From the NCBI GenBank assembly GCA_008729055.1, contig SDUX01000007.1, forward strand, positions 2,404,064 to 2,468,063: a DNA stretch of 64,000 nt, written 5' to 3'. Below, in pieces: positions 8,929 through 18,599 of the stretch. This DNA comes from Pyropia haitanensis. Lineage: Eukaryota > Rhodophyta > Bangiophyceae > Bangiales > Bangiaceae. Position numbers and translations under genes: made by a program. Below the pieces are notes generated by a model. The model made no database searches. It was not told the DNA's origin and was given only the letters and a program-made list of their open reading frames with translations. Within the stretch, counting starts at the first letter, position 1, and each line of letters begins with the position of its first letter.

Positions 8929-10887
8929 GTAGCGGCAGCAGCAGCGACGGCGTCAGCAGTGGGGGCTGGGCCGCCTGGGCGAGCCCGGCCACCCCGCGTC
9001 GGGGTCGGGGTGGCTGCGGTGGGGGCGGCGACGGCGGTGGTAGCGGCGGCGGCGGCGGGGCGGCGCCCCCCCCCCCCGCGGGTGCCCCTGGCGGAGCGAG
9101 CCAGAAACGAGGGCGCCCACTCGCCGTGGCGCCGCCGCTTCCATGACGACGCGGTCGTCCCCCCCGGGTGCTTGCTGTACCTGGGCGTGATCGGCGTGCT
9201 CGCCTTCCCCCTGTGCCATCTGTCGACGGTGGCGACGCAGGCGCTCGTCGGCGCGCGGGAGGCGGCCGCCGCGGCGGCGGGCGACGGCGCGGGCGGGGGC
9301 GCCGCCCTCGCGACCACCACCGCCCTGCGCGTTGCCGCGGCGGTGGGCGCGCTCGGGGTGACGCGCGCGGTCGCGCCGCGCTATGCCGCCGGCAGCGGCA
9401 TACCCGAGATCAAGTGCTTCCTGTCGCGCTCGTACCTGCCCGGCGCGCTAACGGGGCGTGTGCTGATATCAAAGGGCGTCGGCCTGCCGCTGGCGCTTGC
9501 GTCGGGCCTCTCCTACGGCGTCACGGGGCCGTACGCGTCGATGGCAGCGGTCCTCTCCACGCTCGTCTCGCGGCTGCCCTGCTTCCACGCCCTCGTGTGC
9601 AGCGCGCGCGCGCAGATGATGGCGTGCGCGGCGGCTGCGGCTGCGGGGGTTGGCGCGACGTTTGGAACGCCCATTGGAGCGACGATGCTGACGATGGAGC
9701 TGGCGGGCGCGGTCTTTTCCGTGCACTGGCTGCCGCTGATGCAGTACACGGTCGTCGCGGGCTACGCCGTCACGCTGTGGACGTTTGACGAGGCGGCGGT
9801 GGTGTACTTTGGGCTGGACCCGCCGCTGGCGCCGGTCGGCGCGCGCGTCGCGGACGTGGCGCTGCAGGCGGGGCTGAGGGTGGCGTGTGGGGTGGCGGGC
9901 GCCGCCCTCGTCGCCACCGTCAGCCGCGCCAGCCGGGCGGTGCGGGCGGTGGTGGCGCCCGCCGACACGGGGCGCAACGTGGCGCTCGTCGCCGCGTTTG
10001 TGGCCGCGCACACGCTCATCGCGTGGGGCTTGGGGGGGGTCATGTGGGCGCCCACCCAGCGGGTCGGCCTGCTGGCCCTCTTCAACACCCCCGCCGGCGG
10101 CGGCAGCCACGCGTTCATTGACCTGCCCCGGCCGCTGCGGCTCCGCCCCGACGCCGACGGGGGCCCGTCGGCCTACACGTCGGCGGCGACGCTGGCGCTG
10201 CTCGGCGGCGTCAAGTGGGTGCTGAAGGTGTGCTCGCTGCTGCTGCCGCTGCTGGCGGGCACGTTCATGCCCATCTTCCAGACGGGGGCGGCGCTCGGCC
10301 GCGCCGCCGCCGAGGCGCTGACGGCGGCGCTGCGCGGGCGCGTGGCGTGGCTGGACCCGCGCGCGTACGCGGTGTTGGGGGCGGCGGGGCTGACCACCGG
10401 CGCGCTGCAGACTGTCAGCGTCGGGATGGTCATGGTGGAGCTCACGGGCGGCAGCGTCAGCATCCTCAGCCTGACGGTGTCGGGCGTGGCCGCGTACGCC
10501 ACCTCCCAGGCGCTGACGCACGACCTGTTCAGCGACATCCTCCGCCGCCGGCGCCTGCCGTACGTGTTTCGCTTGCAGGAGCGCACGCGTGGCGGGGCGG
10601 GCGCGTGGCGGCCCTACGGGAAAAATTCCAGGAGATCATGGCAAAAAGCCAGGATCTCCTGGCCATTCCAGGATTGTGCCAGGATGGTCAATCTTTTCCA
10701 GAATCAAACCGGGAAGTCCCAGGGAGGCTTCGAAGGGAGAGGCAGGCTTGCAGGTGCCGAGCCCGCTCACAGGCCGTCCACTGTGGATCAAGCCTCACGC
10801 AAGTGCAATTCAGCCTCTCACGACTGGGCAGCATGTCCATCAGCTTACCCTTCCGGGAGAGCGCGGCGACTCCAGCCCGCTCTGTAG
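8800..10887 (+). CDS. CLC-family chloride channel/transporter lacking the gating glutamate
   Basis: A multi-pass anion channel or transporter of the CLC family. Residues count from the ATG at 8800; a second ATG at 8881 (residue 28) is equally plausible. After a poly-Ala N-terminus comes the membrane core. It carries the Cl-binding motif GSGIPE (198-203), a GTPIGA segment and the C-terminal GTFMPIFQTGAALGR motif, all expected in order. The second signature, normally G-K/R-E-G-P, reads G240-V-T-G-P244, so the proton/gating glutamate is replaced by Thr. The conserved core ends near residue 597, and the tail from about 10620 reads into a short-motif array and looks non-coding. The cytoplasmic CBS pair usual in eukaryotic CLCs is absent, either lost or on an exon I cannot see. 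Confidence 0.88.
10624..10700. repeat. CCAGGAT motif array with a 15-bp hairpin
   Basis: Four CCAGGA(T/G) motifs occur within about 60 bp (10628, 10649, 10668, 10679). The first two belong to an inverted repeat, 10628-10642 against 10648-10662, 15 bp with one mismatch around an AAAAA loop. The array overlaps the end of the CLC reading frame. Such clustered short motifs resemble the subterminal transposase-binding repeats of CACTA elements, but no terminal repeat was found. Confidence 0.6.
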
Positions 10888-11049
10888 GCGCCTCCACTCC
10901 ACATCCCAAACGAGCGCCCCCCCCCCGTCGCCGTATGGATGAATCACCCCATCCCTAACCGGCACGCGGGCAGGAACCGACCTCACCTCGCACAAGTCAT
11001 TCCCGCGGAGGGACGCACTCTGCCGACAACTTCTCCGCCGGGAGGCGCG

Positions 11050-12760
11050 GGTGGCTGGTGGCGACGACACCCTAGAGGCGGGCGGCACGCAATGGGCGGC
11101 CCCGACGGTGGAGCTGGTGCTGCGGGTGCTGGCACCCGGTGGCGAGATGGAGCTGTGCACGTCAACCGCCGGTGGGGGGCGGAATGCTGCGGACGAATGG
11201 ACCCCCCCCACCCACCCGCGTGGCTGCGGCCCACCTCCCTGATCAATTGTGCCCGCTCAATCCTTCTTATCCCGGCATGGCGGCGCGTGTGGCGGTCGGC
11301 GACCGCACCCTAGAGGTGGGCGGCAAGCAGTGGGCGGCCCCGACGTTGGAGCTAGAGGTGTGGTGGGTGGGGGGAGGTGGTGCGTGTACCTGTCGTGGTC
11401 ACGGACATTGAGCTGTCAAGTGCGGGTGGGCGGGCAGTGGTGCGACGCCATGACCCCCCCCACCACCCGGGCGTGCCACCCCCTCTGCCACCCGTACACG
11501 TCGTCCCCCCCCACCACCTGACCAAGGGCCCCCCCGCCTGACCCGATGGCGTCGGCCGCGCGGGCCTACTGCCGCATTTGGTGCGGGGAGCTGCCGGTTC
11601 TGGCGCCCGGTGAGGCGATGGAGCTTTTCACGTCAACCGTCGGTAAGGGGCGGAATGCTGGCGGTGTGGTGGGTGGGGGGAGGGTGGTGTGTGTGCCGGT
11701 CGTGGTCACGGATATTGAGCTGTCAAGTGGGGGTGCGGGGGTAGTGATGCGACGCCATGACCCCCCCCCCCAACCTGCCGTGCCGCCCCCCCTTCCTCCC
11801 GCCCCCCCTGCCTCCCGTACACGTCGTCCCCCCCACCACCTGTCCAAGGGCCCCCCCGCCTGACCCGATGGCGTCGGCCGCCCAGGCCTACTGCCGCATT
11901 TGGTGCGGGGTGCTGCGGGTGCTGGCACCCGGTGGCGAGATGGAGCTGTGCACGTCAACCGCCGGTGGGTGGCGGAATGCTGCGGACGAATGGACCCCCC
12001 CCACCCACCCGCGTGGCTGCGGCCCACCTCCCTGATCAATGTGTGCCCGCTCAATCCTTCTTATCCCGGCATGGCGGCGCGTGTGGCGGTCGGCGACCGC
12101 ACCCTAGAGATGGGCGGCAAGCAGTGGGCGGCCCCGACGTTGGAGCCAGAGGTGTGGTGGGTGGGGGGAGGTGGTGCGTGTACCTGTCGTGGTCACGGAC
12201 ATTGAGCTGTCAAGTGCGGGTGGGCGGGCAGTGGTGCGACGCCATGACCCCCCCCCCACCACCCGGGCGTGCCACCCCCTCTGCCACCCGTACACGTCGT
12301 CCCCCCCCACCACCTGACCAAGGGCCCCCCCGCCTGACCCGATGGCGTCGGCCGCGCGGGCCTACTGCCGCATTTGGTGCGGGGAGCTGCCGGTTCTGGC
12401 GCCCGGTGAGGCGATGGAGCTTTTCACGTCAACCGTCGGTAAGGGGCGGAATGCTGGCGGTGTGGTGGGTGGGGGGAGGGTGGTGTGTGTGCCGGTCGTG
12501 GTCACGGATATTGAGCTGTCAAGTGGGGGTGCGGGGGTAGTGATGCGACGCCATGACCCCCCCCCCCCAACCTGCCGTGCCGCCCCCCCTTCCTCCCGCC
12601 CCCCCTGCCTCCCGTACACGTCGTCCCCCCCCACCACCTGTCCAAGGGCCCACCCGCCTGTCCCGATGGCGTCGGCCGCGCGGGCTTACTGCCGCATTGG
12701 GTGTGAGGTGCTGCTGGTGCTGGTGTCGGCGATGATCCTAGAACTGTGCGTGCCCATTTC
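11050..12760 (+). repeat. Nested tandem duplication, about 795-bp unit
   Basis: Two copies of a unit of about 793-796 bp lie head to tail (for example 11121 matches 11914, and 11546 matches 12342). Each unit contains two related modules that begin ATGGCGTCGGCCGCG (11546, 11869, 12342, 12665), so modules alternate at about 323 and 473 bp. Short conserved frames recur in every module (TDIELSS, VLAPG, ELCTSTAGG), suggesting descent from an exon, but each is cut by stops and C-runs. The copies differ by scattered substitutions and small indels. No function was recognised. Confidence 0.85.
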
Positions 12761-12961
12761 CGGCTGTGCGGTCATGCAATGGATGTATGGCATCTCCCCA
12801 CTGCACCCGACGGCCTGTGGTGGACCCATCCGCTCGTTTTTCTGGTTCCTTTTTTTACGATTTGGTCGTCGTGGTGCTGTGAGTGGGGGCGTGTGTGTTG
12901 CTAGCTGTTTGACAGTGTAGCTGGGAGACGCTGGGTCTGTGGGAATAGGGGAAAACAGCTG

Positions 12962-12968
12962 TATATGA
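12962..12968 (+). promoter_or_regulatory. Possible TATA element of the transposase gene
   Basis: TATATGA lies 53 bp upstream of the transposase ATG in a short, less GC-rich spacer. The placement suits a core promoter; this is weak single-motif evidence. Confidence 0.3.
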
Positions 12969-13020
12969 ACGTCTAGGCGGACCGTCGAGGGACATGTAGC
13001 CTAGTCAGGCAGACTCAACC

Positions 13021-15963
13021 ATGGCTCCGTCTGTCTCTGTATTGTGCTCTTGCTCTTTTTGCTTTGCTACGGCTGGCCAACCACGCTCTGTGTCGCAAAG
13101 AACTTTTCGTCGTCACAATGCGCCCGCAGGCCGCCGACCGCCCCGGGCTCTACCATCTGCTGGATTTGGCGCCGGAGCTGGTGGTCCCAGTCGCGCGCCG
13201 ACAGCCGCAGAGCAGCCGCCCTCTGGAGTGGGACCGCCGAGCGACGGCCAAGGTCCAGCGGAAGGAGCAGATGTTGGTGATGGCGAGGCCGGGGGCGCGC
13301 ATGGCGGCCTCTCCACGGAGGAAGCGCGCGTCCTCCACACGGCGCTTGGGGGCCATGCCGCTGCTGTGCGGGACGAAGATGTCCCTGGAGCCGCTGGCGT
13401 CGATGCCAGTGACGAAGACGGCGAAGAAGTCAACGAGGGCTACGGCGTGGGGCTGGCGGCGGGGTCGTCTGCCGTGACGGTGAACGGCGTGGCACAGAGT
13501 GCCGAGCTGTTTAAAGAACGAGTCCATGACTTTATGGCGTACGTCTTCTCCTCAGCGCACAACCTCACGCGGGAAGCTATAGGTGACTACTTGACCCAGC
13601 AGAGCCGTCTGCCCCTCTCCAGGACGCCTTATCTGCTGGAGTCCTTCGTGTCCCAGAGCGTGCACCTCGGCGAGAAGCACGTCGATGCGTGCCGCAACGG
13701 GTGCTTGGCCTTCACCGCGTCCAGGGAGGGCCTCACGCACTGCAGCGCGTGCGGCGCTGCCAGACGAGGACCAGACGGCCGGCCTGTCAAGGTGGTCGTT
13801 TACTGGCCGCTCACTCCGTGGCTGCGGGCCATGTTGGCGGACCCAGTGATGGGGCCTGGCCTGGTGGAAGCAATGGCTCGTGCGAGGGCGGCAGCCGAAT
13901 CCCCGCGGGATGGGGTGCACGACTGGTGGGACGGCGAGATCTTCCGAACTGCTGTGGCCAAGGGCTACTTCTTATCCAACACTAGTATTGCACTCAGCAT
14001 CTCAACCGACGGATTTGAGGCCTGGCGGCAGCAGGGATTCCAGGGCTGGCCAATCGTGGCGACGGTCCTTAGCCTCCCAAGTTGTGAACGATCGCGGGTT
14101 GTCGCGCAACTCCTTCTATGCGTAACACCCGGACCGCGGCAACCCCACGACTTAGAGTCCTTCATGCACGCGATTGCGGAGGAGTTGAACATCCTAGCGG
14201 CTGGAGTTGGCGGCGTTGCGGTGGCAGGGGCTCCAACAGCTCAAGTCCTACATGCCTACGTGCTGCAGTTTACCACTGATATGCCAGCTGGTGACAAGCT
14301 GCTCAACATGACTGGGCACAACGGCGCACGCCCTAACCGCGACCGCGACTTCACAGGCGTCAGGCACGGGAGTCACTACTACTTCCCTCCCGTCGATCCC
14401 CGCACCAAACTGCGACTCTTCTCTATACGCGGTCCACCAACGGCACCCAGGTCTGCGACGACCTTGGCGGCGGGCGCTGCAGCAGTCCACAGCACTCGAG
14501 CCTCAGGTCGCAGCAGGGCCTCTATCCAGGCTTTGACAATGCGGCTGGGTGTCAAAAGCCACTCCCTGTGGTTTGCGCCTACCCTGGACGACCAGCGGCG
14601 GTATCCACATCTTAGCTACTGGTGGGAAGTGGGCCCAGTCGGAGCTCCTTACGACCCGATGCACCTTATCCTGCAAAACGTGGTGCCGCTGCTGTGGCGC
14701 CTCTTCTCCGGGGATTACGGCGCGCTGGGAGGTGATGCCCCGGAGGCGTACGTCATGAGCCCTGCGGACGCGCAAGCAGCGAGCGCCGAGATCGCCGCCG
14801 CCCGGCGCACTGTGCCTCTTTCTCAGGCGCGGTCATTGCGGAACATTGCGACGCGCAACGGGTCCTACAAGGCTGTGGACTGGATGGTGTTTGTCCTCTC
14901 TACAAGGGAGGCGGTGCTGTTTGACCGTCTTCCCCCTGACATTTACAAAATGTTTATGGCACTGGCTCGGGCCTGTAGGCTGCTGTTTAGGCCCCGCGGC
15001 GTCAGCGAAGCAGAGCTGCTGGAGGTGGACAAGAACCTGAAGGAGTTTTGCGCTGCGTTCTATTCATCCTTGTACGGTGGTTTGGTGGAGCGCCTGCCCC
15101 TGTGCCGGTCGACGGTCGTGGCTTTACTGGACGTTGTCGCCCTCTTGCGCGCCTGCGGTCCTGCATGGGTCTTCTGTCAGTTTCCGATTGAGCGCTACAT
15201 CGGGACGCTGCCGGACCAAATCCGATCTAGCAGCAAACCTCACGCGGCTTTGTGCAATTCCATTTCCCGCAAGTACAGGGCGGAGCTGATTACAACATTT
15301 GCCGAGACGCGCACGCCCGAGGCTTGGGCGTTGGCGTCTGGAAGGCCTCGCGCGGCAGCGCCCACTGCTCCTGCAAGGAGCTACGTCTACAGCAAGGATC
15401 AGAGCATGGCGGTCACCCTCCTCCCTCTTGTCCGAGAAGCGACGCCTCTCAGCGTCACCGAGCTGGAGCACCTTCCCGCGGCTCTTGCATTGGAGGGCAC
15501 GCCCTCGGCCGCACCACCTACACAAGTAAGGCGGTTTGCGCCTCTCCAGATGCAGGATGGGACTGTGGCTGGGTCCCTGCTGAGCTGGTCTGAACGAGAC
15601 CCGCAGAGACGGCGAGACCACGTTGTGAGCGTTGCTTCCACTGTCCGATCCCGCCAGGGGCGCCCCGGAACGGAGGACTTACCAGCCAATGTGTTCGGAC
15701 GTGTGCACCAACTTGACCTGGTAAGTTTGGATGATGATTTGCGGGCGTTTGCTTGTATTGAGTGCAATCGATCCGGCGCTGACCGCGCTGGCGTCTATGG
15801 CCTTGCTAAGAGGAAGCAAGGTATGGACTGCTTTACTTCTCTTGGGGGGTCTATGAGATTTGCTGATGTGCTCGCTATCGACGCTGTGGTGGGAACATTG
15901 GAGAGCCGCGGGAAGCATATAGTGCTGTACCCGAGGGAGCGGTTCGGCAATTACGATTGTTGA
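13021..15963 (+). CDS. CACTA (En/Spm) transposase, Tnp2/Transposase_21 type
   Basis: A 980-residue transposase that would cut and move a CACTA-class DNA transposon. The N-terminal 150 residues are low complexity. Next come a Cys-rich zinc-binding region (HVDACRNGC near 221-228, then HCSAC), a PLTPWLRAML segment and the catalytic-core motif STDGFE (Asp 330). The YDPMH motif (Asp 545) matches the PDxMH signature of the family, and FPIERYIG (Glu 724) matches the MYPFER signature of the DUF4218 part. The order and spacing fit Tnp2 (established knowledge). A perfect GTAAGT donor-like site sits in the coding sequence at 15720, so the 3' end may be spliced. The frame is intact, so the copy could be functional. 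Terminal CACTA repeats were not located. Confidence 0.88.
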   Translation: MAPSVSVLCSCSFCFATAGQPRSVSQRTFRRHNAPAGRRPPRALPSAGFGAGAGGPSRAPTAAEQPPSGVGPPSDGQGPAEGADVGDGEAGGAHGGLSTEEARVLHTALGGHAAAVRDEDVPGAAGVDASDEDGEEVNEGYGVGLAAGSSAVTVNGVAQSAELFKERVHDFMAYVFSSAHNLTREAIGDYLTQQSRLPLSRTPYLLESFVSQSVHLGEKHVDACRNGCLAFTASREGLTHCSACGAARRGPDGRPVKVVVYWPLTPWLRAMLADPVMGPGLVEAMARARAAAESPRDGVHDWWDGEIFRTAVAKGYFLSNTSIALSISTDGFEAWRQQGFQGWPIVATVLSLPSCERSRVVAQLLLCVTPGPRQPHDLESFMHAIAEELNILAAGVGGVAVAGAPTAQVLHAYVLQFTTDMPAGDKLLNMTGHNGARPNRDRDFTGVRHGSHYYFPPVDPRTKLRLFSIRGPPTAPRSATTLAAGAAAVHSTRASGRSRASIQALTMRLGVKSHSLWFAPTLDDQRRYPHLSYWWEVGPVGAPYDPMHLILQNVVPLLWRLFSGDYGALGGDAPEAYVMSPADAQAASAEIAAARRTVPLSQARSLRNIATRNGSYKAVDWMVFVLSTREAVLFDRLPPDIYKMFMALARACRLLFRPRGVSEAELLEVDKNLKEFCAAFYSSLYGGLVERLPLCRSTVVALLDVVALLRACGPAWVFCQFPIERYIGTLPDQIRSSSKPHAALCNSISRKYRAELITTFAETRTPEAWALASGRPRAAAPTAPARSYVYSKDQSMAVTLLPLVREATPLSVTELEHLPAALALEGTPSAAPPTQVRRFAPLQMQDGTVAGSLLSWSERDPQRRRDHVVSVASTVRSRQGRPGTEDLPANVFGRVHQLDLVSLDDDLRAFACIECNRSGADRAGVYGLAKRKQGMDCFTSLGGSMRFADVLAIDAVVGTLESRGKHIVLYPRERFGNYDC

Positions 15964-16201
15964 CGAAGCATTTGACCTCGTAAGTTGGTGTGCACTTGCT
16001 GTGCTGTGTGTAGTGAAAATGTAGTTGAAAACTTGAAATAAGTCGTTAAGTTCTGCTATTTGTGCGAGTCAGGCACGATGGCAACTGGCAGTCGAAGTAT
16101 GACCGCGGACAAGCTGTCTCTTGGTCTTTTTGCGGTGAATTTCATCGTCCGCGGCTTCGACGCGGGCCGTCGGTGACTTCAATTCAGCCGATGGCACGTG
16201 C
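15964..16201. other. Spacer between transposase and possible second element gene
   Basis: Balanced composition; it probably holds the transposase 3' UTR and the promoter of the next frame. A GTAGTG at 16010-16015 recalls a CACTA terminus but has no partner, so it is not called. Confidence 0.3.
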
Positions 16202-16720
16202 ATGAAGCGCCGCCGCCCTGCCCCGCACACCCCTCATCTTCACCCCACGTGCAGCAACCTTTCCCATCCGCAGCTGGAACACGATCCAGCAAGCCCCAAC
16301 TCTCCATCCGACACCTGCAGCCCGTACTATCCAGCAGCAAGTCACGTGCTAGAGGTGCGTAGCTTCGGGAGTGGTGCTTTGCTGTACTTTATCCTTCCTG
16401 CTCTGGGAGCCCAATGCGTCCGACAGGCCGGCACCCTGACACACACGTTTCTTTACTTTTTCCTGTGCTCCGTGCTTCTGTCCCATGCTTTGCGATTCTG
16501 TTTTATATTGTACTAGCAGATGGCCGCCAAGCGCCGAGCTCCCGCGCGTGTGCGTCGCGCCCCCGGTGGACGAGCTGGCGTGGCCGTCTCGACGGCCACA
16601 CAGGCTCGTCCCCCTAGTGCTCTCGGCGGACGTGACACTGCACGCCAACGGCAGCAGGGACCGGTCTCTACGGCATTGACAGGCAGCGTTGCTGCGGCAG
16701 CGGTTTGTGCCGCGCGTTAG
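16202..16720 (+). CDS. Possible second element gene with one intron, function unknown
   Basis: An ATG at 16202 opens a 51-codon His/Pro/Ser-rich exon ending GAG|GTGCGT. A 165-bp T-rich intron (16355-16519) ends in a pyrimidine-rich acceptor, TACTAGCAG. The next exon starts in the same phase and encodes a basic, Arg/Ala-rich segment to a TAG at 16718-16720, giving about 117 residues in all. The splice signals and phase are consistent, but no domain is visible. Its place 240 bp after the transposase suggests an accessory protein of the same element, analogous to TnpA. That role is inference from position only. Confidence 0.35.
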
Positions 16721-17761
16721 CCGGCGATGGGCGCGCGGCCTGATGCGTCTGTGCCGGCGGCGACGCCGTGTGCACGCCCCGCCGCAGCCCGACCCTCGTT
16801 ATCCGCGTCGGGGAGCGAAATTGCCGCATCCAATGGCCGGCAGGCGTCGATGCCCCGGTCGGGAACGGGGGGGGGGGTGCACAACTCCTTTTATTCCCGC
16901 GGCAAGCGGAGCTGTGGCTGGGGCTAGCACCACGGCTCGTGCGGCCGTGCCGTCGGCTGCCCCGCGAAGCGGGCGCGCGTCTGCCACGCGCGCGCTCAAT
17001 GGTGGGCGGAGCACAGTTGCTGCCAGGACCAGTTGCCATTTGCCGTCGGCCCCCCAGCGCGGGGGGCGGGGGGGGGGGGCGGGGGCGGGGGGGGGGGAGC
17101 GGGCGGACGAGCCCAGCCGCCCCCCCTCTGCCTCGCGCGCGCTCGTCGGCGGGGGGAGTGCAGGCGCTGCCGAGACTGGTCGGCAGCTGCCGACGGCGCC
17201 TCAGCGCGGGGGGCGGGGGCGCGGGGCGGGAGGCGGGGGGGGGGGCGGGCGGATGAGCCCAGCCGCCCCCCCTCTGCCTCGCGCGCGCTCGTCGGTGGGG
17301 GGAGCGCAGGCGCTGCCGAGACTGGTCGGCAGCTGCCGACGGCGCTTCAGCCCGGGGGGCTGGGGGGAATGGCGGGTGGAAGGGGGGGGGGGGAGGCGGC
17401 TGAGCCGGTGCGGGGGGGTGGGGGGGGGGTGGGGGGGGAGGATGGGGGAGGGGTGGGGAGCCCCATCTCTGCTGCTGCTGCTGCAGCGTCTGCTGTTCTG
17501 GTGGCCTCAGCTTGCTTGGGAGCCGCGCCTGGCGGTGCGGCTTCAGAGACTGCCCGTCGCACGGTTGGGCGCGGCGGCCTTTTGCTGGCGCCCGACCAAT
17601 CCCCCCGCTTTCGCCTCGCCCCGCGTGCCCCCATTGCCAAGATTAACGTCCTGACCTGTGAGGAGTTTGGGCTGACGGCGGCGGATCGTCGCCGCGTGCG
17701 CGGGCTTGTTGCTTTTGCGATTGACCATGCGCGCTGCGGTTGCCTTTTTGGAGCTTCGTGA
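16721..17761 (+). other. Ala/Gly/Arg-rich repeat region with a possible coding end
   Basis: Three overlapping plus-strand frames remain open across most of this stretch because of its composition. Protein-like text switches frame at poly-G runs near 17060-17100 and 17230-17245. It ends in one frame with LTCEEFGLTAADRRRVRGL and a TGA at 17759-17761. This could be the C-terminal exon of the preceding gene, broken by homopolymer errors. I do not call it as a gene. Confidence 0.25.
16990..17360 (+). repeat. Minisatellite, three copies of about 145 bp
   Basis: Three tandem copies start with the same GCGCGCTC motif (about 16990, 17135, 17281; spacing 145-146 bp). In one frame the last two copies encode a near-identical segment containing GSAGAAETGRQLPTA. 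The first copy is clearly more diverged. Each copy ends in a poly-G tract of different length. Confidence 0.75.
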
Positions 17762-18320
17762 GCCGAATTTTTCCTCATGCGCTTGGAGTTGGGCTGCTTG
17801 TGCGCTTTTGTCACGCGGGCTGGCGGACCGCGTTGCGCGTGTGCGGACGAAGTAGACAGGTGGTGAGGAGGAAGATGGGATTGCTTTTGGAGCTGAGGTG
17901 GTCGCTGGCATTGGGGGGGACGCGCGGCATGGCAAGGAGGGAGGGTCTGACGAGTGAGGGGTGGTGACGGGGTGGGAAGGGGTCGGGCTGACGGCGGCGG
18001 CTGGGGTAACGTGGTCGGTGGCGTGTTCTTACAGAGGGACCTGATTGGATAACGCACGACCAGCATCCGTAGAATACAGTGCACATGAGCATCTTACAGC
18101 AACCAATGAAAGCAGCCACAGCACTGTCGAGCCTTGTGATCAGCCAATCGCGACCAACTTTACAGCAAAATCTTGTGGCTGACAGCGCGTCTGGTCAGCA
18201 GAGGACCATTCTCAGCCACGGAGAGGGTGTAAACGCGTGCCCGAACCCGGCTAGGCCGAGTTCGGCCCGGCGTTCGTCCGACCAATGGCGTCGCAAGATC
18301 TGAGGACGGCACCATGAAAC
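17762..18320. other. Spacer, no supported gene
   Basis: Contains several CCAAT/ATTGG-type motifs and a GA-rich segment; no frame with protein character was found. Confidence 0.3.
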
Positions 18321-18322
18321 GT

Positions 18323-18565
18323 TCATCGGGCTACTTTGCGTCCAAAAATCGCCAATCTGATATCAGGCATCCGACATGCCAACTTCGACGAGTCCGTTCC
18401 GGTTCCACCCATCTCCAGCGTGATGTAGACTCTCTTGAAAACGGGGAAGACCGCCGAGGACGACCGCAGTGTGTGCCCAGCAGACCGCATGGTACGCAAC
18501 AAATCCTTGCACAAAGAGTTCAACCCGAGCTGCTCAATACCCCCTCGGCCGTCCCTCGCGCGGTC
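18323..18565 (-). pseudogene. Short minus-strand protein fragment
   Basis: Between a TAG near 18568 and a TGA at 18323-18325 the minus strand encodes about 80 residues of balanced composition. They include SLCKDLLRTMRSAGH and FPVFKRVYITLEM, unlike the Arg/Ala-rich noise around it. No start codon fits the whole fragment and there is no continuation in neighbouring frames. A relic exon or transposon fragment is the likeliest reading; no family was recognised. Confidence 0.2.
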
Positions 18566-18599
18566 CTACGCCATGACGGTCCCAAGCTGCAGCGCTCGC

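Noticed and set aside
8881..10887. Treating the CLC tail after residue 597 as a genuine regulatory domain
   Set aside because: It reads through a nucleotide-level motif array and hairpin and shows no domain, so it is kept only as part of the open frame.
16010..16015. GTAGTG as the right terminus of the CACTA element
   Set aside because: No matching CACTA(C) left end was found at a sensible distance, and it would exclude the adjacent spliced gene.
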